Below are positions 1-7,083 of a stretch of 62,924 nucleotides of DNA, piece after piece; within the stretch, counting starts at the first letter, position 1, and each line of letters opens with the position of its first letter. A model generated the notes under the pieces. It had not been told where the DNA came from. It did not search any database and saw nothing but the letters and a program-made list of their open reading frames with translations. Where the stretch lies: contig CADBJU010000030.1 of the NCBI GenBank assembly GCA_902795045.1, forward strand, positions 1 through 62,924. Reading direction: 5' to 3'. The translations under genes were made by a program, and so were the position numbers. This DNA is from Oscillospiraceae bacterium (lineage in GTDB: Bacteria; Bacillota; Clostridia; Oscillospirales; Oscillospiraceae).

Positions 1-300
1 ATTTTTGAAAAACTTTGCCGCCGGTTTGTTTTCCCTTTTTCAGCGGTCTACTTTCCCGCGAGTAGCGGTCTGGTACCCCGTATCAGACGGTGGCGACACC
101 GAGGAAAAATTAAATTGTTCAAGGGGGGTGCAAATTTTGTTGCGAGATGCACCCTGAATAATTGAAAAGCATAGAAAAAGCGAGTCGGAGAGTTCGAAAT
201 TTGAACCCTCCGGCCCGCTATTCCGCTTGTATCAAGGCTTTTCACGCAGGAATAATTAAAAAGTACGGAAGCTACTTGTATCATAGCTTCCGTACAGATG
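1..300. other. left-edge intergenic sequence with one hairpin
   Basis: No convincing gene is visible. The short open frames here lack a good ribosome site and resemble no family I know. The one clear structure is an inverted repeat at 186-212: arms CGGAG-A-GTTC and GAAC-C-CTCCG around a 7-nt loop, about ten base pairs when one wobble pair is counted. It lies about 90 nt downstream of the 3' end of the tRNA-Ser-like sequence on the minus strand. Confidence 0.4.
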
Positions 301-377
301 TGGCGGAGGGTGCAGGATTCGAACCCGCGTGGGGTTTCCCCCTAATGGTTTTCAAGACCGATCGGCCAAGACCCGCC
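301..377 (-). pseudogene. degenerate tRNA-Ser (TGA) lacking part of the D arm
   Basis: On the minus strand the sequence keeps an encoded CCA end (301-303), a good T arm, a long variable arm with GGGG/CCCC pairing and the anticodon loop CTTGAAA (anticodon TGA at 352-354). Its first 32 nt (301-332) and the block 340-359 are identical to the intact tRNA-Ser at 14750-14840. The 5' side is abnormal: the acceptor strand GGCGGGT mispairs once, and the second D-stem strand and the anticodon stem share a single GGTC, as if about 15 nt between two GGTC copies had been lost. The top of the anticodon stem also mispairs. It is probably non-functional, or the remnant of an integration site. Confidence 0.6.
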
Positions 378-956
378 TGCGTGGTTTTGACGGAAGATAA
401 CGCCAAATAGTACAGCGGGAAAAAGCCAGCTTTTCCAGGGCTTTCAGCCGCCCGAAGCCCGCAAAGCCGAGGCATTTCTCAGGTCACGGGATTTCCAAAA
501 ATCGGGGGAAATCTAAGGCGTATCTAATATTCGATCTTAGATATTGTTTAGATCGACCCCGATTCTTCTCAGTTTTTCGCCCGTTCTGTCGGTACAAAGC
601 AGACGGGCGGTTATGCCCGAACGCTCATGAGAGCGTGAGACTTATACTTACCGCTCGATCCCAAAGTATTGGAGCGAGGCTTTGAAGCCGATAGATCCAA
701 CAGGAGCTATTAACATTGCTCCTGTTCCGCGATTTCCTCCCAAAAAGCCGGATAAGCAAGCAGGCGTCTCAGCCCGCTCTCTTATCCGGCTTCTCATTTC
801 TCACGAATGATTTGCCCTCCGAGGCGTCCGTAGCTTAATAGATTTTGTGGAGCTTGTCAAGAAACGGAAGACCTGTATCAATTCATTCGCGCAACTATCG
901 GCTCCGTTCCTACAGCTTTTTCCGGTTTTAGTCAAGTTAAAAGAAAAACCTGTCTT
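378..956. other. intergenic region with four consecutive hairpins
   Basis: No coding sequence is recognised. Four perfect or near-perfect stem-loops follow one another: 579-608 (GCCCGT.CTG / CAGACGGGC), 621-636 (ACGCTC-atga-GAGCGT), 699-726 (AACAGGAGC / GCTCCTGTT) and 745-792 (AAGCCGGATAAG / CTTATCCGGCTT). The last resembles a terminator but has only a weak T-rich tail. The set could be a structured non-coding RNA on the plus strand or the 3' structure of a lost element. Strand and function are inferred, not seen. Confidence 0.35.
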
Positions 957-1865
957 TCATGCATTGTCAGAAAAGTAATCCGAATCTACTCGCTTTATCT
1001 TATATGTTTTCTGCGTTGTTACGCCAAGTTCATATTCTATCATCAGTTCTGTCAGCTTCTGTCCATCGACCAGGATAATATGTTGGGCCTCCGCAAACTG
1101 TCTTGCACCGGGTGAAAACTTTGCGGTCGTAATGAATAACCCCTTTTCCACTTTGGGTGGACCCATCATAGCACCGGCAAATTTCTGTATTTCGGGCTTG
1201 GTGATTGTTGTATCTGGCTTCCACCGTTTGGCCTGAATATAAATCAAGTTAAATCCAAGTTTGTCCTCATGAATGATCCCGTCGATTCCACCGTCGTTGC
1301 TGGATTTTGTCACGAACCCGTCACCATATCCCATTTCACGCATGAGATCAACCACTAAGGATTCAAAGAAGTCGGAAGATTGATTCATGATTTCCGTCAG
1401 CAAGTCATCTGCCAAGGCATCATTGATTGACTTATAGACACGCTCAAACGTCTCTTGCGGGGTTTCTTCCGATGCTGTAAATGGATTGCTTGCTGTCTGA
1501 CTTTCAGGTGACAATTCTGACGGGCCCTTTTTGAAATCCTTAAAAGCAGGATACTTCTCCATCAAATATGAATCTGTAATGTCAACACCGCTGGCAAGGA
1601 GTTTTTTACCTTCAGAAGTGATACTTACAAATGCACGTTTTGGACTCTCGATCAACCCAGCCTTTTTCAAATATGTCTTTGCCCAGCCGACGCGGTTTGC
1701 AAAAACGGTCTGTGTACCACTTGGGAGTTGCTCGGATAGGCTTTCTACACTTAATTGCAATTGCTCTGCAATAGCGTCTTTAACTTTGCTTATATTGTGG
1801 GGCATTCCATCCTGGATCGCAGCGAGAAACGGTGAATACAGTTCGTTATACTTTGGCAGACTCAT
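957..1865 (-). CDS. Mrr-family restriction endonuclease
   Basis: A 302-residue protein with the two-part Mrr layout: an N-terminal winged-helix domain (about residues 1-95, opening with the typical MSLPKYNELY) and a C-terminal restriction-endonuclease-fold domain (about 160-280). The PD-(D/E)XK signature is visible as GGIDG (Asp195) and QAK (Gln211-Lys213). Mrr enzymes cut modified, often methylated, DNA. I chose the start at 1865 because an in-frame ATG there has GGAG eight bases upstream and matches the family N-terminus; the frame stays open 105 nt further upstream without such support. It is 108 nt downstream of the AlbA_2 gene on the same strand, so co-transcription is likely. Mobility or defence function is inferred from the family. 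Confidence 0.85.
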   Translation of the reverse strand: MSLPKYNELYSPFLAAIQDGMPHNISKVKDAIAEQLQLSVESLSEQLPSGTQTVFANRVGWAKTYLKKAGLIESPKRAFVSITSEGKKLLASGVDITDSYLMEKYPAFKDFKKGPSELSPESQTASNPFTASEETPQETFERVYKSINDALADDLLTEIMNQSSDFFESLVVDLMREMGYGDGFVTKSSNDGGIDGIIHEDKLGFNLIYIQAKRWKPDTTITKPEIQKFAGAMMGPPKVEKGLFITTAKFSPGARQFAEAQHIILVDGQKLTELMIEYELGVTTQKTYKIKRVDSDYFSDNA

Positions 1866-1973
1866 GATTTTTCTCCTTATTCCCGTATTAAGTCGTACAA
1901 CTGAAAGTTGGCATCTATTATCAAGCTGGCTTATAGCCGCTGCACTATTGTGTGTATTGAGGCCATTCACTGC

Positions 1974-3422
1974 TCAAGATTTCAGACGGTAAGTTCGATT
2001 TCTGTTTCCGCCGGAAGTGATAACAATATTTTCTTTGATCAGCTCAAGAAGATAATCCCTGACTCGAGAGGGCTTTAGATCTATATATTCAGCTATCTCT
2101 GCGGATTTGGCGTCAGGATGGTCGGTTAAATACTCGATAATAAGCTGCCTTTTCGCCGTTTTGTTTTTATCGCCGATTTTTATCGCCGATTTTCCGCTGC
2201 CCATCGGCGATAAAGGCAGCGATAAAACCGTCCGATCCGGGTCAAAGGACTGCGTGAAGGTCGGCTCGGCCCAACCTTGGTCACGCCAGACACGGAAGAT
2301 GTTCGGGATGCCGCTGCCGGCGCGCTCACCTACATCAATCATGTTAAACATCTTGAGCATGGCCCCGTTGCGCGGGTCGGAGACACCGCCGCTCTTAGCA
2401 GCATCTATCTCAATACGGAAGATGCCGGGGTTGGACATCGTGATTGCCTCGCGCTTGTTGATGATCACAAGCCCCCGGCGGCCATAGTAGTCCGCATTGA
2501 CCAGACAGTTGGCCAGTGCTTCACGGATGGCCTGGTGGACCGGGGTGTCATCCACACGGTACGGCCCGTCCATGGTAAAGGGAACCTTGATGTTCAGCTG
2601 CAGCCGGTTATATACACGATAGAAGAAGTCGAACACGTTCCCGCTCCAGTCACCGGAGGAGGAAATGATCCGATCCGTCCAGCGATGAGTGTCGTCATAT
2701 TCTTCCCGATAGTCAAGGAAGTACTGCGGGTATTCGCGGACAATTTCATATTCATTACCGAACATCAGCAGCCCGGCAGCGGTGGGATGCCGCTTCCCGT
2801 CCTCGCCGATCCCGGCAGCACCCATCTTCACAAGGAAGTCTTCGTCCTCCAGCGTGTCCCAGACATGTCCGGGGCGGGAAAGACGCATGCGCTGGCGATA
2901 GGCACGGAGACTCTCAGAATTGAATACATCCATTTCCATTTCGGTTAGAACCAGCATGTCCTGCGTTTTGACGGAGGCGTCGCGGTACATGGCGTGCAGT
3001 TCCTCGCTGGTGCATTTGTAATCGCCCTCGCCGTTACGGCGATAGGTTCCGGATACAGGGTTGCCGTCCACATACACAGGCTTATAGCTGCGATCCGCGC
3101 GAGGGACGGTGATTACAACGATGTGATCGCCGTTTACCTCCTGGATGGTCACATCCTTGCTGGAGAGGATATTCACGCTGGCTTTGTTGGGATTATTGAT
3201 CATATCCCAAAAGTCCTTCACCAACTTTTCCGGATCAGGCAGGTCGACCGTGTGCAGCGACTTGTCCGCGTACTCTTCTACGCCCAGCAGAATGATGCCG
3301 CCCAGCGTGTTGGCAAAAGCGGAGTAGGTTTCCCAGATGCTGCGGGGAAGACCGCCCAGAGCCTTCTTCGCCTCAATGCGATTATTCTCCCGATATTGAT
3401 CCAGTTTAGTGAAATCAATCAT
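1974..3422 (-). CDS. AlbA_2 (Schlafen-like) and HATPase domain protein, COG2865 type
   Basis: A 482-residue protein. The N-terminal AlbA_2/Schlafen-like domain covers about residues 5-140 (RIEAKKALGGLP, then FANTLGGIILLGVE). A GHKL-type ATPase-like region follows (EALANCLVNADYYGRRG as N box, ERAGSGIPNIF as glycine-rich lid). The last 65 residues form a winged helix (AEIAEYIDLKPSRVRDYL). Such proteins are usually called ATP-binding or transcriptional-regulator-like, and many lie in phage-defence islands. The start at 3422 has GAGG six bases upstream and overlaps the end of the XRE gene by 8 nt, so the pair is probably translationally coupled. Upstream in-frame starts fall inside the ribosome site. 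Confidence 0.8.
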   Translation of the reverse strand: MIDFTKLDQYRENNRIEAKKALGGLPRSIWETYSAFANTLGGIILLGVEEYADKSLHTVDLPDPEKLVKDFWDMINNPNKASVNILSSKDVTIQEVNGDHIVVITVPRADRSYKPVYVDGNPVSGTYRRNGEGDYKCTSEELHAMYRDASVKTQDMLVLTEMEMDVFNSESLRAYRQRMRLSRPGHVWDTLEDEDFLVKMGAAGIGEDGKRHPTAAGLLMFGNEYEIVREYPQYFLDYREEYDDTHRWTDRIISSSGDWSGNVFDFFYRVYNRLQLNIKVPFTMDGPYRVDDTPVHQAIREALANCLVNADYYGRRGLVIINKREAITMSNPGIFRIEIDAAKSGGVSDPRNGAMLKMFNMIDVGERAGSGIPNIFRVWRDQGWAEPTFTQSFDPDRTVLSLPLSPMGSGKSAIKIGDKNKTAKRQLIIEYLTDHPDAKSAEIAEYIDLKPSRVRDYLLELIKENIVITSGGNRNRTYRLKS

Positions 3423-3636
3423 GACCATCCTCCTCGCCACGCACCAGTTCCACAATATCACAGAGATCGCAGTCCAGAACCTTGCAGATCTTCACCAGCA
3501 GGGCAGTGCTGACATGCTCGTTCTTTCCCAGCTTCGCCAGCGCAGTCGTGGTCATCCCGGTTGCCAGACGCAAATCCTTTTTCTTCATACCCTTGTCAAT
3601 AAGCAGCTTCCACAGCTTGTTGTAGCAGACTGTCAT
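3415..3636 (-). CDS. small XRE-family helix-turn-helix regulator
   Basis: A 73-residue, single-domain Cro/C1-type DNA-binding protein. The helix-turn-helix is evident in KGMKKKDLRLATGMTTTALA followed by LVKICKVLDCDLCDIVE, typical of the short YozG-like regulators. The start at 3636 is preceded by GAGGT at a good distance; a frame extending to 3699 includes promoter sequence and is rejected. It is the first gene of the XRE / AlbA_2 / Mrr cluster, and a sigma-A-type promoter lies just upstream (3671-3699). It probably represses its own operon; no operator could be recognised. Confidence 0.85.
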   Translation of the reverse strand: MTVCYNKLWKLLIDKGMKKKDLRLATGMTTTALAKLGKNEHVSTALLVKICKVLDCDLCDIVELVRGEEDGHD

Positions 3637-3670
3637 GACGCTTACCTCATGTCCATAATTTTCTAAAATA

Positions 3671-3699
3671 AGTATAGCACGCAAGACCTGTTTATACAA
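3671..3699 (-). promoter_or_regulatory. sigma-A promoter of the XRE/AlbA_2/Mrr cluster
   Basis: Read on the minus strand: TTGTAT (3694-3699), a 17-nt spacer, then TATACT (3671-3676). It is about 35 nt upstream of the XRE start codon. Confidence 0.55.
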
Positions 3700-3865
3700 T
3701 CAGGAATCCAGAAAATAGATTTTCCTGTCTCCACTTTAACTGGTTTCTGCACCGCTCGAATATGACCGTACTCCTTGTAAATAATTGCTAAATACAGAAG
3801 CAAAATTTTGTATAAAACATATATTTACGAATTTAAGAATATGCAATATAATATTTATGTAATAA

Positions 3866-3899
3866 GTCAAAGGACGGCTGGCTTCAGTCGTCCTTTGAC
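3866..3899. repeat. 15-bp inverted repeat with a 4-nt loop
   Basis: Outer arms GTCAAAGGACG (3866-3876) and CGTCCTTTGAC (3889-3899) pair perfectly. The inner G.CTG / CAG.T extends the stem to a gctt loop. There is no strong T-run on either side, so it is not a textbook terminator. Confidence 0.6.
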
Positions 3900-4397
3900 A
3901 ATTGTACCTTGACAAGTGAATATCAGATTCCAAGGGGAATCCCAGTCAGGCCGAAAGGACAAGCTGCCGGGTAAGGGCGCCATGACCTCCGAAAAGGAGC
4001 GAGCGATAGACCTTGCGCCGGACGGAGCGACAAACAGCATCGTTCCGCAGGCCATGACCCTGGCTGGGGATAATGACACTCCCTTCGTGAAGGTCCGCCT
4101 GGAGGCGGGGCACGGTCGTTTCAGGCTGAGATGATGCCTGCGATGCCATGCGTGATCCTCGTTGCCGTGAAAAGAGTCACGACATAGATGCTGCGAGGTA
4201 CTTGGAATTCTCCCTTTCTCAAATGAGCTAACGCTCAGTCTGGGATATCGTCGGGGGCTGAGACAAATGCGACGAGCAACGCACTTTTCACACGCATGGA
4301 TGCGTAACAAACATTTTCACGCACAAAAACAATGCTAAGATTTTTATCAACATCCACATACAAGGGGTTAGTCTATCTATATGACCTTTATATAATA

Positions 4398-4448
4398 CCG
4401 GGCAGCATTGCAGAATCGTTTCGTTCTGCTAATGATGCCCGGCTTTTC
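4398..4448 (+). terminator. terminator-like hairpin 1
   Basis: CCGGGCA.CATT with inner GCAGAA pairs with TTCTGC and AATGATGCCCGG, followed by CTTTTCTGTTTTT. No recognised plus-strand gene ends just before it. Confidence 0.6.
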
Positions 4449-4490
4449 TGTTTTTGGAAAGACAAATGAATTCACATATGATTCTATATA

Positions 4491-4531
4491 AAGCGAGAGT
4501 TGAAGAGCAATCTTTGACTCTCGCTTTTTTT
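4491..4531 (+). terminator. terminator-like hairpin 2
   Basis: AAGCGAGAGT (4491-4500) pairs with ACTCTCGCTT (4517-4526) and is followed by a run of T. It lies only about 45 nt after the previous hairpin, with an AT-rich TATATAA stretch between them. Confidence 0.65.
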
Positions 4532-4608
4532 ATTGGCAAAAACAGATTCACCTGCTGATCGGCAGAGTTGATGGTCATGAACAAAACTGTGTAAAACAAA
4601 AATATCAT

Positions 4609-5075
4609 ATGGATCACAATTACATCCCGCACGAAAACACAGGGCAGGCGACATACAAATACCGGGTGAGGATTGTCGATGCCCGCGCGTTCAAAAGACG
4701 GATGGAACGGGAACCGGATTTCCTGTCGGAGCTGTCGGGACTCTTCACCAGCACACGCCCCGCAGGATCACCGGCGCCGAACAGAACGCGTGAACGGATC
4801 GACAGCGCGGAGTTTGAAAAATACCTGCTCCTGCGCTGGGCCGATCTTCCGGATGCGCTCCCGACACTGCAGGCGGCGCGGCTCATCAGCGTCCGTCCCC
4901 AAAGGCTGTATAGCAGGTGCGGGCAGGGATGCTCCACAGCGTGACTATCAGCGGGAAGCAGTACTGCGCCAAGGTGGAGATCATTGCCTGCGCAGCCTCG
5001 CCCGAGCGTCTGGCGAATGCGCGCGGTAAAGCATACATAGCACTGATCGAGGATTACCTGAACGGCAAGATCTGA
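4609..5075 (+). pseudogene. frameshifted helix-turn-helix domain gene
   Basis: Two frames join to make one sensible product. From 4609 the frame reads to DLPDALPTLQAARLISVRP and then stops early at 4942-4944. A second frame, from about 4917 to the stop at 5073-5075, continues VRAGMLHSVTISGKQYCAK and ends ALIEDYLNGKI. A helix-turn-helix with the order 'TLQAARLISV-RxxxLYS-VRAGMLHS' is typical of excisionase-like or MerR-like DNA-binding domains, so the break is most likely a one-base indel near 4912-4917. It could be a real mutation or a sequencing error. It lies 64 nt before the HipA-like gene and may once have been co-expressed with it. Function beyond DNA binding is unknown. Confidence 0.6.
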
Positions 5076-5088
5076 CAGCATAGCTCCG

Positions 5089-5117
5089 TTGACATTTGTT
5101 ATCGTATATGATAACAT
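5089..5117 (+). promoter_or_regulatory. promoter with embedded palindrome before the HipBA-like gene
   Basis: TTGACA (5089-5094), 17-nt spacer, TAACAT (5112-5117). An inverted repeat GTTATC-N6-GATAAC (5098-5103 and 5110-5115) lies in the spacer and overlaps the -10 element. This is the arrangement expected for autorepression by the HTH domain encoded just downstream. Confidence 0.6.
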
Positions 5118-5139
5118 CAAGCTAACAGAGGTGAGCACT

Positions 5140-6528
5140 ATGGATGATTCGCGGATACTGGATGATCGGCAGAAGATCATCTCTATGCTGACCGCAGCGC
5201 GGATTGAGGCGGGCATCTCCCAGCAGGAGTTGGCCGAACGGATCGGCACCAAGCGCTCAAACATCTGCCGCATTGAAAGCGGGGCGCAAAATATCTCGCT
5301 GGACATGCTGCTGAAGATCTCAGGCGCACTCGGAAAAGACGTAACTATGAATCTGGAGGAAAGGAGTGAAGCGATTGTGGATAAATACAGCTTGCGTCTT
5401 TATGATGAAGAGCTTCTGACATTTTCCTTGGAGGACGCAGGACTCGCCGGTATGAAGGCGCATGTCCTTTCTGTGAAGGATGATCGCAAATCTGTTTTTC
5501 CCCTCGACCTGGATCTCACCGACGATGGAATCATGAAGTGGCTGGAAAAGCGCGTGATCCCCAAGAATCGTGCGTTTGTGGATGAAATTCTGAAAACGCT
5601 GGGACTGAGCATCAACAACACCAAAGGGATCATTGATGTCTGCAAGGGCCTCTCTCTGAACGACAGCTATTGGGTTGTCCCGCTTGGCTTTGAGGGAACC
5701 TTCAAGGAATACAATCTCTATGAAAACCGTTTTTCCAGTGTTCTTTCCTTGGTGGCATACACCGGCGTAGGGCAGAGCCATGAAACCTTCACTACCTCGC
5801 CGGAGCTGACTACTCAGGGCATGCTGCGCAAGGCCTGGCGCTTCATTGAGGGAGACGGGATCTATCTATACAAGGGCGGCACCGAGGGCGCATCCAATGC
5901 CGGGCGCGAACCCTACAGCGAATACTATGCCTGCCAGATCGCCGAGCGCATGGGACTACATGCTGTCCATTACGATCTGGAAAACTGGAAGGACATTCTG
6001 GCATCGAAGTGCAGGCTCTTCACCGATATCGACACCTCTTATGTTTCCATAGGTCGGATCGTGAGAAGCGGCGGGATACAGGCATGCCTGGATTTTTATG
6101 AGAGCATCGGCAAGGAGGCTGCCGAGGAACTGAAAAGCATGCTGGTGTTCGATGCGGTAATCTATAACGAGGACCGACATTTCGGCAACTTCGGTATCCT
6201 GCGTGATAACCATAGCGGGAAGATTCTCAGCCCGGCGCCGATTTTTGATAACGGCCTTTCTCTCTTCAACTACGCCATGCCCGATGATATGCAGAACCTT
6301 GAAGAATATGCCAGGACGCGCGCCAATCCTTACGGCATCACCTACGAGGCGATCTGTCGGGAGGTCATGGGCACAAAGCAACGCAACCAGCTTCGCCGCC
6401 TGATCGGTTTCCGCTTCACCCGGCACCCGTCCATCAATTTGCCGGAGGAGCGTTTGACCGCCATAGAGAAGCACATCGACCGGCGCGTCCGGGAACTGCT
6501 GGCCCTCCCGCGGGCGAAAAAGAAATAA
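5140..6528 (+). CDS. HipB-HipA-like fusion: XRE domain plus HipA-type kinase
   Basis: A 462-residue protein. Residues about 10-75 form an XRE helix-turn-helix (ISQQELAERIGTKRSNIC). The rest resembles HipA-type kinases: the catalytic stretch NEDRHFGN (Asn343-Asn350, Asp345 as catalytic base) and a metal-binding FDNG (Asp370). HipA kinases phosphorylate translation targets such as GltX and slow growth, and HipB normally neutralises them from a separate gene; here both parts may be joined. The start at 5140 has GAGGTG upstream; an upstream frame beginning at 5089 overlaps the promoter. The gene ends in a strong terminator. Autoregulation through the palindrome at 5098-5115 is inferred. Confidence 0.75.
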   Translation: MDDSRILDDRQKIISMLTAARIEAGISQQELAERIGTKRSNICRIESGAQNISLDMLLKISGALGKDVTMNLEERSEAIVDKYSLRLYDEELLTFSLEDAGLAGMKAHVLSVKDDRKSVFPLDLDLTDDGIMKWLEKRVIPKNRAFVDEILKTLGLSINNTKGIIDVCKGLSLNDSYWVVPLGFEGTFKEYNLYENRFSSVLSLVAYTGVGQSHETFTTSPELTTQGMLRKAWRFIEGDGIYLYKGGTEGASNAGREPYSEYYACQIAERMGLHAVHYDLENWKDILASKCRLFTDIDTSYVSIGRIVRSGGIQACLDFYESIGKEAAEELKSMLVFDAVIYNEDRHFGNFGILRDNHSGKILSPAPIFDNGLSLFNYAMPDDMQNLEEYARTRANPYGITYEAICREVMGTKQRNQLRRLIGFRFTRHPSINLPEERLTAIEKHIDRRVRELLALPRAKKK

Positions 6529-6535
6529 GAACGAA

Positions 6536-6578
6536 CAGGCATGTCGTCCGAAAACTACGGATGACATGCCTGCTTTTT
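6536..6578 (+). terminator. terminator of the HipBA-like gene
   Basis: CAGGCATGTC.TCCG (6536-6550) pairs with CGGA.GACATGCCTG (6558-6572), followed by CTTTTT. It begins eight bases after the stop codon. Confidence 0.8.
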
Positions 6579-7083
6579 CGCTCTGTCGGGAGTCGTGGAT
6601 ACTGCCGCAAATTCGGCCCATAATTCGCCGCTGTGCCGCGTTCCCTCCACGTCAAAGCTCCCGGCTCGTCCAGACCGAACGAGCGCACACAGCCGCTTTT
6701 TGGGCACTGTTGCGAGGGAGCTGGTTGCTTTCCGAGCAGCCCCCGCAAGGAGGTTTCCCCCGAAATTTGGGGGAAAGCACAGCAAATAAAATAGGGTGTT
6801 TTCCTGCGCTTATACATATAAACCAAAACAAAAATGCTATCGTAAATAAGGAGAAGTTTATAACATTCAAATTGTTAGCTTACCATAGCATTCCCCCCAT
6901 TCAGCAATGGAGAAAACCCCCAATAATACAAAGTTCGGGCGATTCCGGCGGCTATGACAGACGGTTCATCCCCACATGCGTGGGGATGATGTCCTTTAAG
7001 ACTGCCGTCATTATAATGAAGCGCCCTCGCTTTATTCCTTTTTCCTTCATGCCTGCCGCGCGAGGAAAGTACGGATTTTCAGT
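6579..7083. other. intergenic region with a hairpin and a lone CRISPR-like repeat
   Basis: No gene is supported. Open frames on both strands between 6560 and 6830 look like the translated dispersed intergenic repeats common in gut Clostridia, but I cannot test this. A hairpin TTTCCCCC-gaaattt-GGGGGAAA lies near 6756-6778. A single CRISPR type I-E-like repeat is at 6962-6990. Confidence 0.35.
6962..6990 (-). repeat. lone sequence resembling a CRISPR type I-E repeat
   Basis: Read on the minus strand it ends CCCCAC-GCATGTGGGGATGAACCG, the palindromic core and ATGAACCG tail typical of type I-E repeats. Only one copy is present, and there are no cas genes in the window. Its 5' end (CATCATC) departs from the usual start. 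It may be an orphan repeat or a coincidental palindrome. Confidence 0.35.

Larger units (their letters stand above)
3637..4608. other. long intergenic region without a convincing gene
   Basis: This 970-nt stretch separates the Mrr cluster from the plus-strand genes. Open frames on either strand (for example plus 3916-4134, product ending LEAGHGRFRLR) have no clear ribosome site and match nothing I know; the region may hold decayed coding sequence. It is bracketed by a perfect hairpin at 3866-3899 and by two terminator-like hairpins at 4398-4448 and 4491-4531. Confidence 0.4.

Noticed and set aside
301-377. Selenocysteine tRNA
   Set aside because: The anticodon loop reads CTTGAAA (TGA), not TCA, and the acceptor arm is not of the extended type.
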